8,048 nt of DNA, taken from positions 1 to 8,048 of the forward strand of contig JAAYGZ010000159.1 of the NCBI GenBank assembly GCA_012727515.1, written 5' to 3'. The translations under genes were made by a program, and so were the position numbers. The stretch is from Desulfovibrionales bacterium. GTDB lineage: Bacteria > Desulfobacterota > Desulfovibrionia > Desulfovibrionales > Desulfomicrobiaceae. Below, piece by piece: positions 1 to 6,627 of this stretch (positions within the stretch are counted from its first letter, which is position 1; every line of letters starts with the position of its first letter). A model generated the notes under the pieces. The model was given only the letters and a program-made list of their open reading frames with translations, was not told the DNA's origin and searched no databases.

Positions 1-137
1 CCTTCTGTTTTGTGGAGTATTCTGTAGCTCACCTTAAGCGAGTTATTTTTCTCAACGGTGTGCCGCACATGCTCAACTGGCACTGCTGAATCAGGACGGC
101 CAATTACAATGCGTAGCTTCCTGATAATGCATGTGGT

Positions 138-143
138 TATAAT
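138..143 (+). promoter_or_regulatory. possible -10 element for the MATE transporter gene
   Basis: A perfect TATAAT hexamer lies 60 bp upstream of the transporter start. No convincing -35 hexamer is found 16-18 bp further upstream, so this is a weak call. Nothing else is recognised in 1-203. A short open frame covering 3-89 could be the tail of a gene outside the window, but its translation is not recognisable. Confidence 0.25.
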
Positions 144-203
144 GAAATAAACCAGCACGTCCCCGGACCTGCTGCGCGCCCATAGACTATCCTGGAGAAT
201 TTC

Positions 204-1547
204 ATGTTTACGCATATTCCGGGCCTGCTCAGACTGGCCCTGCCTCTTATTTTGTCCACATCCACCATCACCCTGATGCAGGTTGTGGATGCCTACGTGT
301 TGTCACTGCATTCCAGCGAAGCAGTGGCGGCCATGGGTCCATCAAGCATGGCCGTGGTGCTGTTCCAGGGCTTTTTGTTTGGCATTGCCTCATATGCCGG
401 CACTTTTGTGGCGCATAATCATGGCCGGGGCGATGTTGTCGGCATTCATACCTCTGCCTGGCTGGGCATTCAGGCCTCTCTGGCCTCCGGGGTTATTGGT
501 CTGGCTATTGCCTGGCCCCTGGGCAGCTTATTTTTGTATGTCGGACACGAGCCAGATGTTGCCCTGGCAGAACGCACCTATTTCTGGATCTGCATGGCAG
601 GCTCGCTTTTTCCTGTGCTGTGCAGCGCACTGGGTGGGTGGCTGGCTGGTACGGGCCGGGCATCCACCGTTACCTGGGTGACCATGACTTCTTTTGTGGT
701 CAATGCAGTGCTTGATTGGGGGTTGGTGCTTGGCACCTGGGGACTGCCGCGTCTGGGCATTGCTGGCGCTGCTCTGGGCACTGTAGGAGCCCAGGCCGTG
801 GCCGCTGGATTGTACCTGATTCTTTTTGCCGTGGAAGGCGGGCTTGGAAATCGTCTGGCCAGGGCCTTTCACTGGTCCCGGTTCAGACATTTTCTGAAAC
901 TGGCCATGCCCATGGGCCTGCGCATCAGTATAGAACTTATGGCCTGGACTTTTTTTCTGCTGGCCGTGGGCCGCATCGGCACAGTGGAACTGGCTGCCTC
1001 AAGCATTGGCTTTCGTATCAATGGTCTGGCTTTTTTCCCGGCCATGGGCCTGGCTCAGGCCGCTGGAATTCTGGCTGCGCAGGCCAGAGGCGCGGGCCGT
1101 GATGCAGATATTCTGCCCATTGCCTGGCAATCACTGGCTGTGTGCGAGGCCTGGCTCATTGTCATGGCCCTTATGTTTGCAACAGCATCAGCGCCCCTGG
1201 TGGGTATTTTTGCCGGCCATACTCCCGAAACCGATCAGATTATCCAGACAGGAGCCGTGGTTATGAAATTTATCGCTGCGTACTGTCTTTTTGATGCTCC
1301 GAATATCGTTTTTGGCGGTGTGCTGGCCGCTGTCGGGGACACGCGCTGGGTGGCCCGTGCTTTTTTTGTCTCTACCTGCGCGTACCTGGTTCTGCTGGGG
1401 CTGGCAGATCTGCTTCTGCCCAATCTCTATGTGGAATGGACCTTGTCCACCCTGTATATTCTGGCCACAGCCATTCTCTGGACCTTGCGCATCCAGTCTG
1501 GAGTATGGCGCACAACACAGGTTCTGAGGGAAAAAAGAGCGGAATAA
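204..1547 (+). CDS. MATE family multidrug/organic cation efflux transporter
   Basis: A 447-residue inner-membrane protein that matches the MATE family in length (about 450 residues) and layout: hydrophobic segments fill almost the whole chain, consistent with 12 membrane helices in two six-helix halves. The first half opens with RLALPLILS and a VDAYVLS segment, matching the family's P-x-I-L-S ... V-D-x-x pattern with Asp29. The second half opens with LKLAMPMGLR near residue 230, followed by a membrane-embedded Glu. By family knowledge such proteins export cationic drugs or metabolites in exchange for H+ or Na+; the substrate cannot be read from the sequence. The start is supported by GGAG at 194-197, six bases before the ATG. 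The gene stands alone on its strand and converges on the DUF1566 gene with a 12-bp gap and no obvious terminator between them. Confidence 0.9.
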   Translation: MFTHIPGLLRLALPLILSTSTITLMQVVDAYVLSLHSSEAVAAMGPSSMAVVLFQGFLFGIASYAGTFVAHNHGRGDVVGIHTSAWLGIQASLASGVIGLAIAWPLGSLFLYVGHEPDVALAERTYFWICMAGSLFPVLCSALGGWLAGTGRASTVTWVTMTSFVVNAVLDWGLVLGTWGLPRLGIAGAALGTVGAQAVAAGLYLILFAVEGGLGNRLARAFHWSRFRHFLKLAMPMGLRISIELMAWTFFLLAVGRIGTVELAASSIGFRINGLAFFPAMGLAQAAGILAAQARGAGRDADILPIAWQSLAVCEAWLIVMALMFATASAPLVGIFAGHTPETDQIIQTGAVVMKFIAAYCLFDAPNIVFGGVLAAVGDTRWVARAFFVSTCAYLVLLGLADLLLPNLYVEWTLSTLYILATAILWTLRIQSGVWRTTQVLREKRAE

Positions 1548-1559
1548 GTCAGCGTTTCT

Positions 1560-2570
1560 TCAGCGCAGTACAGGCCAGGCAAAAAACTCTGGTTTGGGCT
1601 TAAACCCGACACCCACTGCGCCTTTGCCCAGATATAACACGTAGGACCAGGCCGGATCATAAAAGCTGGTGGTTGATGACCAGAATCCATCGCCCAGATT
1701 GGTAAAGGGATGGCCTGCAGGCAAGGCAGGATAGGCCTGGGTCAGGTCAGTCAGAGATTCAAGTTCATTGATGTCCGGAAGTCGCCACGGCTTTTTGCTT
1801 TGCCTGGCCAACTCTGCCACGGCCTCAAGAGCCTGACCCCAGTGCATGGGATTGGCGGAGAGAGGCTGCGTCAGCCAGGACAGGCCAGTCAACAAATCTG
1901 AAACACTCCCCTCTGTCTGGCCAGGAACAAAACGCGGCTCAGGCCAGCAGGCGCACGGTTCTGCCTGGCTGTCATGCCCTGGGTCGCTGTAAACAGGACG
2001 CTCCTGGCGCGTCACACTAGGGCGCTTATTTTTTACAGGCAAAAGTGATGTTGTCCCGGCCACGGGCCAGGCCAGACAATACCGATCCTGGCGCTCGTAA
2101 AAAACCCTGGCTCCTTCCAGATGCACATACCACGCATGGCCAGGCAGACCGGCAAAAACTGTGGAGGTCCAATAGCGACCCAGAAATACATCTGTAAATG
2201 GATGGTCTGCTGGCAGGGATGGATTTTTAGCGCCATGGGACACAATGCTGCGCAATTCCGGCCGGGTTGGCAACCGCCAGTCACTGCGGCCCAAGGCTCT
2301 GGCCTGGTTCAGCTCCTGCACAGCCTGGATGGATTCTGCAAAGCTTAAGGGAAAATCAAACGCATTTGCCCGTGGATACCAGAGCAGACCTGTGAGCTGG
2401 TCACGCACTGATCCGCCGGGCAGTGTAACAAACCTGGGCACTGGCAGTGCTGGCTGCGGTCTGTCAGCATCCTGCCCTGTTCCAGTGCACGGTATTGGTC
2501 TGCCAGTCAGATCATAACAGGTGGTCAATCCGGTTGCGAGAACCGGGCAGAAATGTTCAGCTTTGATCAT
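1560..2570 (-). CDS. tandem DUF1566 (Lcl C-terminal-like) domain protein
   Basis: A 336-residue protein with two copies of the DUF1566 domain. Copy 1 covers about residues 46-170 and copy 2 about 213-336, joined by a polar linker. Each copy has the family signature D-x-x-TGLxW (residues 57-64 and 225-232), a WRLP motif followed by EL (98-101 and 262-265), a PADHPFT or PAGHPFT segment, a W[TS]S[ST] motif and an ending of AWPV. The N-terminus carries the cysteine pattern TTCYDLTGRPIPCTGTGQD that usually follows a signal peptide in this family, yet no hydrophobic signal peptide precedes it. The domain is thought to adopt a C-type-lectin-like fold; no enzymatic role is known to me. The start at 2570 is chosen because AGAGG lies a few bases upstream. 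The frame remains open from a TTG at 2633, but those 21 extra residues look non-coding. Confidence 0.8.
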   Translation of the reverse strand: MIKAEHFCPVLATGLTTCYDLTGRPIPCTGTGQDADRPQPALPVPRFVTLPGGSVRDQLTGLLWYPRANAFDFPLSFAESIQAVQELNQARALGRSDWRLPTRPELRSIVSHGAKNPSLPADHPFTDVFLGRYWTSTVFAGLPGHAWYVHLEGARVFYERQDRYCLAWPVAGTTSLLPVKNKRPSVTRQERPVYSDPGHDSQAEPCACWPEPRFVPGQTEGSVSDLLTGLSWLTQPLSANPMHWGQALEAVAELARQSKKPWRLPDINELESLTDLTQAYPALPAGHPFTNLGDGFWSSTTSFYDPAWSYVLYLGKGAVGVGFKPKPEFFAWPVLR

Positions 2571-2663
2571 GTGACCTCTTTCACTCGCCATCAGCTCGGT
2601 CTTGCCACAGGCCCGGCCCAGGGTCGCTACCAAAATGGTCGTCTGCCAGACCCGTTCGTTGAT

Positions 2664-2738
2664 TCAGAACCAGTTGACACATACGTATTTCTGAATTGCT
2701 TCCTGCTTTGCTTGCCCGCGATAGCGATGACTTCTCAT
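2664..2738 (-). pseudogene. truncated insertion-sequence OrfA-like relic
   Basis: From an ATG at 2738 the minus strand encodes MRSHRYRGQAKQEAIQKYV, then five more residues and a TGA at 2664-2666. The first 18 or so residues have the look of a transposase OrfA N-terminus (basic start, HRY, then KQEA as in K-Q-x-A-V helices of IS3-type helix-turn-helix proteins). AGAGG sits seven bases before the ATG, so the start looks genuine. A real OrfA has about 90-100 residues, so this would be a severe truncation. The frame stays in register with the downstream DUF1566 gene after the stop. It could also be a chance open frame; the call rests on residue pattern only. Confidence 0.3.
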
Positions 2739-2777
2739 GGACACACCTCTCTTACCCCCAGGGTAGTTGGGGTGTCC
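2739..2777. repeat. imperfect inverted repeat next to the OrfA-like relic
   Basis: The arms GGACACACC (2739-2747) and GGGGTGTCC (2769-2777) are inverted copies with one mismatch. An inner pair CCCCA (2756-2760) and TGGGG (2768-2772) overlaps the right arm and offers an alternative pairing. TGTCCGCT, which includes the end of the right arm, recurs about 27 bp further right. This could be a remnant of an insertion-sequence end or an operator; it is not followed by a T tract, so it is not an intrinsic terminator. Confidence 0.3.
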
Positions 2778-2836
2778 GCTAAAGTGAAGATAATCCACGG
2801 ATGTCCGCTGTGCATTGCTGAGGAAGTGCTGATCAG

Positions 2837-2876
2837 ATCGAAACAAGTCATTGCGACCACGAGGAATCGAAACGAG
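2837..2876. repeat. short direct repeat ATCGAAAC
   Basis: ATCGAAACAAG (2837-2847) and ATCGAAACGAG (2866-2876) are direct copies with one mismatch, offset by 29 bp. The second copy is the T-loop-like part of the tRNA-like sequence read on the minus strand, and the first lies just beyond its 3' end. Only two copies exist, so this is not a CRISPR array. Confidence 0.3.
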
Positions 2877-2963
2877 AAGCGCTGCGCTAATCCAGAATCT
2901 TTGACGTATCAGTAGGTTATGTTGCCGCGTCGCTATGCTCTACCCACAGGACATAAACTCGCA
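2852..2963 (-). other. degenerate tRNA-like sequence
   Basis: Read on the minus strand, the 112-nt stretch begins TGCGAG and ends GGTCGCA, so five acceptor pairs (TGCGA with TCGCA) can form. Near the 5' end is GTGGGTAGAGCA, close to a tRNA D-loop and D-stem sequence, and near the 3' end is TTTCGATTCC, close to a T-loop. Against a functional tRNA: the T-stem flanks do not pair, the D-stem is imperfect, the length is well over 76 nt without a clear long variable arm, and no CCA follows. It could be a decayed tRNA, a tRNA-derived attachment site, or coincidence. Confidence 0.2.
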
Positions 2964-2988
2964 AGTGACAGAACTAATCAGTACCTCC

Positions 2989-3471
2989 CTAATTTATTGC
3001 CCCTGTTTCTTCCTGTATCTGCACTTTGAGTGAGTGCATAAGTTGTTGTGCTTTATCACTTTGTTTCCATTCGTCCAGAAAGTGCATCCACTGATCAAAG
3101 CCATAAATTTTCTGCATAAGCTGATTTTCATGCAGATTAAGCCAGGTATCAAACAGATACATTTCAACGGAAAAGTCTTTGGAATCGAGAATTTTTGGAA
3201 TAGAATTAGGCGGAAAGCGACTGCCTTCATAGTGCAGTTGTAAAAACTCCACCACGCGCATTTGTGAAAGCTCCGGAGTAAGGGCAACACCCAGCATACG
3301 CTCTGCAAGTTCCACAAAATCAGGGAATTGCTTGCGCATATGCTCCATCTGCTCGTCAGTGATGGCAATAAAAAGCTCGTTGTCCCGTTCCTCAATAAAA
3401 TAGTAGCGCAGCCAAAATTCAAAATGAAAAACCTTGGCAACTTCCGTATGCATACTGGCTGACAATGTCAT
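2989..3471 (-). CDS. unrecognised 160-aa protein, downstream partner of the radical SAM gene
   Basis: I do not recognise a family. The predicted protein is soluble, with no signal peptide or membrane segment, and is rich in aromatic and acidic residues, for example FHFEFWLRYYFIEE near residues 15-28 and FDQWMHFLDEW near 124-134. Much of it looks helical. The stop of the radical SAM gene is 12 bp upstream, and GAGG (six bases before the ATG) sits in that gap, so the two genes are very probably co-transcribed and perhaps translationally coupled. The second Met, at residue 7, is an alternative start but has no better ribosome binding site. The stop is TAG at 2989-2991, and no hairpin terminator follows. 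A role related to the radical SAM protein is inferred only from the operon arrangement. Confidence 0.75.
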   Translation of the reverse strand: MTLSASMHTEVAKVFHFEFWLRYYFIEERDNELFIAITDEQMEHMRKQFPDFVELAERMLGVALTPELSQMRVVEFLQLHYEGSRFPPNSIPKILDSKDFSVEMYLFDTWLNLHENQLMQKIYGFDQWMHFLDEWKQSDKAQQLMHSLKVQIQEETGAIN

Positions 3472-3483
3472 ACCTGACCTCGT

Positions 3484-6036
3484 TTACGTTGGTGTTGACG
3501 TCAAAGGGGACAGCATTTTTGCCCCGTTATCAAAATACTGACCAATTTTTGTTATGCGCGCGTGCACCAGAGAAAACTCTGTATCAATGCCCTGCAGCAG
3601 AAAAACAGGGCTGACATAGCCCTCTCTCCAGTCAAACTCCAGCTCAAAGCCCTGCGATCCAGAGCGCACCTCTGTCACCATGGACCGAATATCCAGCTCG
3701 CCTGGCTCCCCTTTTTTAGTCAATTTGGGCACAATCCAGGTTTCAGCCCGCATAAAGTCCCGCACAGCATGGGCAAAGCGCTCCTCATGCCGGGCATGGG
3801 CAAAGGACAGCACAAAGGTTTCGCCCACAGAAACAGGCGCCTTGCGCTGGCACGGCAGTTCCTGCACTTCCACGGCTCGCATACCATGTGGAAACTCCTC
3901 GCTTAAACGGGCAAGAATCGCATCAGGGTCAATGCGCTCGCGAACAAAAAAATCCATCCACTCACATACGCTGCCCACGCCCACCGGCAATGCCCGGGCA
4001 AAGGACACCAGCGGTGCAGGATGAAATCCGCTGCTGAAGGAAAGGGGCAGACCCACGCGCCGGAACGCCCGCTCAAAAATGCGTTGCAATTCCAACTGAC
4101 TTAAATATGTAGCTGGCCCCACCTTGCTATACCATAACCGAAAACGCTGGGCCTTGTGATGCACGTCCTCGGTGCGTTGCACTGGCTCCGGGGCGCTGCT
4201 CTGCTCCTGATCGCGCCGGGCAAGGTTCACAACCGGAACAATTTCTCCAGCCCTGGCCTGCTCTGTTAAAAGCGAGGTGCGTCCATCCAGTGTACATACC
4301 CCGCAGGACCGACAGGCCGCATAGCGGCAATCAGGCGTCTGGGCCTCACGCAGGGCGCGGGCTCGTTCGGTCAATAAAAATTCCCGGCTCACGCCACACT
4401 GTAAATGATCCCAGGGCAATGGCTGATCCAGATCCCGGGCCAGCAGATAGTCAGAGGCCGTGATGCCCGCTTCTGCAAACGCGGCCTGCCAGGGTTCAAG
4501 ATCAAGATGATCTGACCAGCTGGTAAACACAGCCCCGCGCTGGTACGCATCTTCCACAACCTTGGCCAGGCGCCGGTCACCACGCGAAAACACGCCCTCT
4601 AAAAACGACATATGACTGTGATGCCACTTGAGCTTGAGCTTTTTATAGGGCCTGAACAAAGAGCGCAGATACGCGATACGCTCTTCGGTTTCTTCCATGG
4701 ACAGCTGTTCTTCCCACTGAAAAGGCGTGTGCGGCTTGGGCACAAAAGGTGAAACCGCAGCAGTTATCTGCAAACGCCTGGCTTTTGGCCCGGCACTTTG
4801 CGCAACCTTCAGGCACAGATCAAGAATTCCGTCCAGATCAGCCGTGGTTTCTGTGGGCAGACCAATCATAAAATAGAGTTTGACCTGCTGCCAGCCCAGC
4901 TCAAAAGCCTGGGTAGTATGGGCCAGCAGTTCGTCTTCGGTCACGCCCTTGTTGATGACATCACGCAGGCGCTGCGTGCCTGCCTCAGGGGCCAGGGTCA
5001 GGCCAGTACGCCGGATACGCCCCATAAGGGCCATAAGCTCAGCGGACACGGAACCAACACGCAGGGATGGCAGGGAAATAGACACCTGCTCCTGAAGGCA
5101 CTTGTGGTATGAAGAGAGAAACAAGGCTTCTAAGGAACTGAAGTCTCCGGTGCTTAAAGACAGAAAGGATAATTCCTCGCTTCCGGTTGCTGCCAGGCCC
5201 TGGCTGATTAACTCGCCCAAGGTTTCCACCGAGCGTTCCCGCACCGGACGATAGATCATGCCTGCCTGGCAGAACCGGCATCCCCTGGTACAGCCACGGG
5301 CAATTTCCACGGAAAAACGATCATGCACGGGCTTGCCAAAAGGCACAATCTGGCGCGTTGGAAATGCTGTTTGGTTCATGTCCCGAACCAGACGTTTTTC
5401 CACTTGCGCCAGTGCAGCAGCGCGTTCTGTTCCGGCACAAGGCACATAAACCCCAGGCAGTACGGCCAAAGCCTGGATCAGTGCAGAACGTTCCCATCCC
5501 TGTTCATGGCCCGTGGCTATCAGCGCAAGAATTTCCAGAACAATTTCTTCACCATCACCCAGGACCATGAGATCAAAAAACGGAGCCACAGGCTCTGCAT
5601 TACAGGTGCACCCGCCCCCGGCAATGATCAGCGGATGCTCTGGCCCGCGCTGGTCAGCGTGCAGAGGAATGTGCGCGGCATCAAGCATGTACAACACATT
5701 GGTATAGCACAACTCATGGGTCAGGCTGAAAAGCACGGCATCAAGCTTGTGCAGCGGTGTGTCGCTTTCCAGGGTTGCCAGGGCTGTCTGGTGCTCACGC
5801 AATACGTCAAACACATCCTGGGTGGGCGCAAAAACACGTTCAGCGTAGTATTCTGGACGCTGGTTGATCACGTCATAAAGAATCTTCTGCCCCAGATAGG
5901 ACATGCCCACTTCATAAAGATCCGGAAAGGCCAGGGCCACATGCACACCTGTTGTGCTCAGATCTTTATGAATACTGTTAATTTCTGTGCCAAGATAATG
6001 GCTGGGACGGGAAAAAAGAGGCAGTAGTTCCTTCAT
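3484..6036 (-). CDS. TIGR03960-type radical SAM protein fused to DUF2344
   Basis: An 850-residue protein of the uncharacterised TIGR03960 radical SAM family. Residues 1 to about 230 form an N-terminal region resembling a cobalamin-binding-type fold (FPDLYEVGMSYLG near 38-49, IIAGGGCTCNAEP near 137-149). The radical SAM core follows, with CxxxCxxC as C249, C253 and C256, which would hold a [4Fe-4S] cluster that cleaves S-adenosylmethionine, and family segments LAPEAGTQRLR (348-358) and FMIGLPTET (389-397). A second cysteine group, C570, C575, C578 and C581, could bind another cluster or zinc. The C-terminal part from about 632 is DUF2344 (radical SAM-linked, TIGR03936), here fused rather than separate. 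The substrate is unknown. The start at 6036 is preferred: the longer frame begins with GTG inside the upstream terminator hairpin. The ribosome binding site is weak. Confidence 0.9.
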   Translation of the reverse strand: MKELLPLFSRPSHYLGTEINSIHKDLSTTGVHVALAFPDLYEVGMSYLGQKILYDVINQRPEYYAERVFAPTQDVFDVLREHQTALATLESDTPLHKLDAVLFSLTHELCYTNVLYMLDAAHIPLHADQRGPEHPLIIAGGGCTCNAEPVAPFFDLMVLGDGEEIVLEILALIATGHEQGWERSALIQALAVLPGVYVPCAGTERAAALAQVEKRLVRDMNQTAFPTRQIVPFGKPVHDRFSVEIARGCTRGCRFCQAGMIYRPVRERSVETLGELISQGLAATGSEELSFLSLSTGDFSSLEALFLSSYHKCLQEQVSISLPSLRVGSVSAELMALMGRIRRTGLTLAPEAGTQRLRDVINKGVTEDELLAHTTQAFELGWQQVKLYFMIGLPTETTADLDGILDLCLKVAQSAGPKARRLQITAAVSPFVPKPHTPFQWEEQLSMEETEERIAYLRSLFRPYKKLKLKWHHSHMSFLEGVFSRGDRRLAKVVEDAYQRGAVFTSWSDHLDLEPWQAAFAEAGITASDYLLARDLDQPLPWDHLQCGVSREFLLTERARALREAQTPDCRYAACRSCGVCTLDGRTSLLTEQARAGEIVPVVNLARRDQEQSSAPEPVQRTEDVHHKAQRFRLWYSKVGPATYLSQLELQRIFERAFRRVGLPLSFSSGFHPAPLVSFARALPVGVGSVCEWMDFFVRERIDPDAILARLSEEFPHGMRAVEVQELPCQRKAPVSVGETFVLSFAHARHEERFAHAVRDFMRAETWIVPKLTKKGEPGELDIRSMVTEVRSGSQGFELEFDWREGYVSPVFLLQGIDTEFSLVHARITKIGQYFDNGAKMLSPLTSTPT

Positions 6037-6062
6037 GGCATACCGTGAATAAAAAATGATAC

Positions 6063-6087
6063 AAAAAAGGGGTGGCCAGACCACCCC
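6063..6087 (-). terminator. intrinsic terminator after the 112-aa gene
   Basis: On the minus strand a perfect 7-bp stem (GGGGTGG with CCACCCC) closes a 5-nt loop and is followed directly by six T residues. It begins 22 bp after the stop of the 112-aa gene and ends 26 bp before the radical SAM start, so it separates the two same-strand genes unless polymerase reads through. Confidence 0.85.
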
Positions 6088-6109
6088 CTGTGCGCTGCAC
6101 GTGGATCAG

Positions 6110-6448
6110 TTATTTTTTAAGAAATTTGCTGAAATCAGACACATTGCCTCCCAATCCGCCCAGGCCGCCAGGAGCGGACAAGGTCAGGTTGGTTGTGGCT
6201 TCAAGATATTTGGTCTTAAGTTCTTCCGGGGTTGATGCGTACTGGAAAAGAACGTGCTTAAGTTCGATCTCTCCGGCAAATTCCTGATCAAAGGGATATC
6301 CAAACGGTAAAAGCAACATCTGCATCCCTCCCTGAGCCGTGGGAATAGTCTGCAACACAGCAGGATCTTTGATTACCCCAGCTGTTTGATCCCATTTGCC
6401 AAGAATCATATCTCCACTTACCAATTTTACCAAACGGATATCGTACAT
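6110..6448 (-). CDS. 112-aa small protein with an Sm-like sequence pattern
   Basis: I do not recognise a named family. Residues 6-20 (LVKLVSGDMILGKWD) resemble an Sm1 motif (hydrophobic, G, x, x, hydrophobic, x, G, x, hydrophobic, x, x, D), and GEIELKHVLFQY near 59-70 could be the closing strands of a small beta-barrel. In between is a proline- and glycine-rich stretch with LLLPFGYPFDQEF. The tail has a glycine run (PGGLGGLGGN) and ends in a basic FSKFLKK. It is predicted cytoplasmic, with no signal peptide. The ATG at 6448 has AGG eight bases upstream. The gene has its own promoter and terminator, so it is probably monocistronic, and its leader contains a terminator-like hairpin. An RNA-binding or adaptor role would fit an Sm-like fold, but that is inference. 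Confidence 0.8.
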   Translation of the reverse strand: MYDIRLVKLVSGDMILGKWDQTAGVIKDPAVLQTIPTAQGGMQMLLLPFGYPFDQEFAGEIELKHVLFQYASTPEELKTKYLEATTNLTLSAPGGLGGLGGNVSDFSKFLKK

Positions 6449-6490
6449 TATTTACCTCATCATGTTCGACCCAGGGCTGTCCGGGATTCT

Positions 6491-6528
6491 AAAAAAAATT
6501 TGGCCAGAGCACCACAATGGCCTCTGGC
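6491..6528 (-). terminator. terminator-like hairpin in the leader of the 112-aa gene
   Basis: On the minus strand a perfect 7-bp stem (GCCAGAG at 6528-6522 with CTCTGGC at 6509-6503) encloses a 12-nt loop. CAAA and then eight T residues follow. It sits about 10 nt after the predicted transcription start and 55 nt before the ATG, which is the position of an attenuator. No upstream minus-strand gene needs a terminator here. The four-base gap before the T run makes it less than ideal. Confidence 0.5.
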
Positions 6529-6545
6529 ATATGCAAACAGTAAAC

Positions 6546-6574
6546 TTTCTACGAGGTGCACCCCTCCCTGTCAA
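6546..6574 (-). promoter_or_regulatory. sigma-70-type promoter of the 112-aa gene
   Basis: On the minus strand a perfect -35 TTGACA (6574-6569) and -10 TAGAAA (6551-6546, four of six consensus bases) are spaced by exactly 17 bp. Transcription would start near 6539, giving a leader of about 91 nt. The spacer contains the 8-bp palindrome GGTGCACC (6555-6562), a possible operator. Confidence 0.6.
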
Positions 6575-6627
6575 GAATAGCTCCAGGCAAACACTCTGCT
6601 GCGCACCACAGACTGTGTGAGGGCTTC

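Larger units (their letters stand above)
2571..2988. other. gene-poor interval with signs of decay
   Basis: This 418-bp stretch separates the DUF1566 gene from the radical SAM operon. Open frames here on both strands are short and mostly featureless. It holds an OrfA-like relic (2664-2738), an inverted repeat (2739-2777), a tRNA-like sequence (2852-2963) and a short direct repeat (2837-2847 and 2866-2876), each listed separately. No intrinsic terminator follows the operon end at 2989. I read the interval as an old integration or deletion scar, which is an inference. Confidence 0.4.

Noticed and set aside
3..89. 3' end of an upstream gene in frame 3
   Set aside because: The frame is open for 28 codons, but the translation is unrecognisable and too short to judge.
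79..95. Sigma-54 promoter (TGGCACTGCTGAA) upstream of the MATE gene
   Set aside because: The -24 part fits, but there is no TTGC or TTG at the required distance.
2664..2666. Selenocysteine or stop read-through joining the OrfA-like relic to the DUF1566 protein
   Set aside because: No SECIS-like hairpin is obvious after the TGA, and the DUF1566 gene has its own ribosome binding site and start at 2570.
2837..2876. CRISPR repeat (ATCGAAAC end resembles some type I repeats)
   Set aside because: Only two 8-11 nt copies 29 bp apart; no full-length repeats or spacers.
2553..2915. 120-aa plus-strand ORF through the gene-poor interval
   Set aside because: It starts antisense to the DUF1566 gene, lacks a ribosome binding site and has no recognisable domain; its end is the antisense of the tRNA-like sequence.
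6037..6084. Longer N-terminus of the radical SAM protein starting at 6084
   Set aside because: The start would be a GTG inside the intrinsic terminator hairpin, and the extra 16 residues look non-coding.
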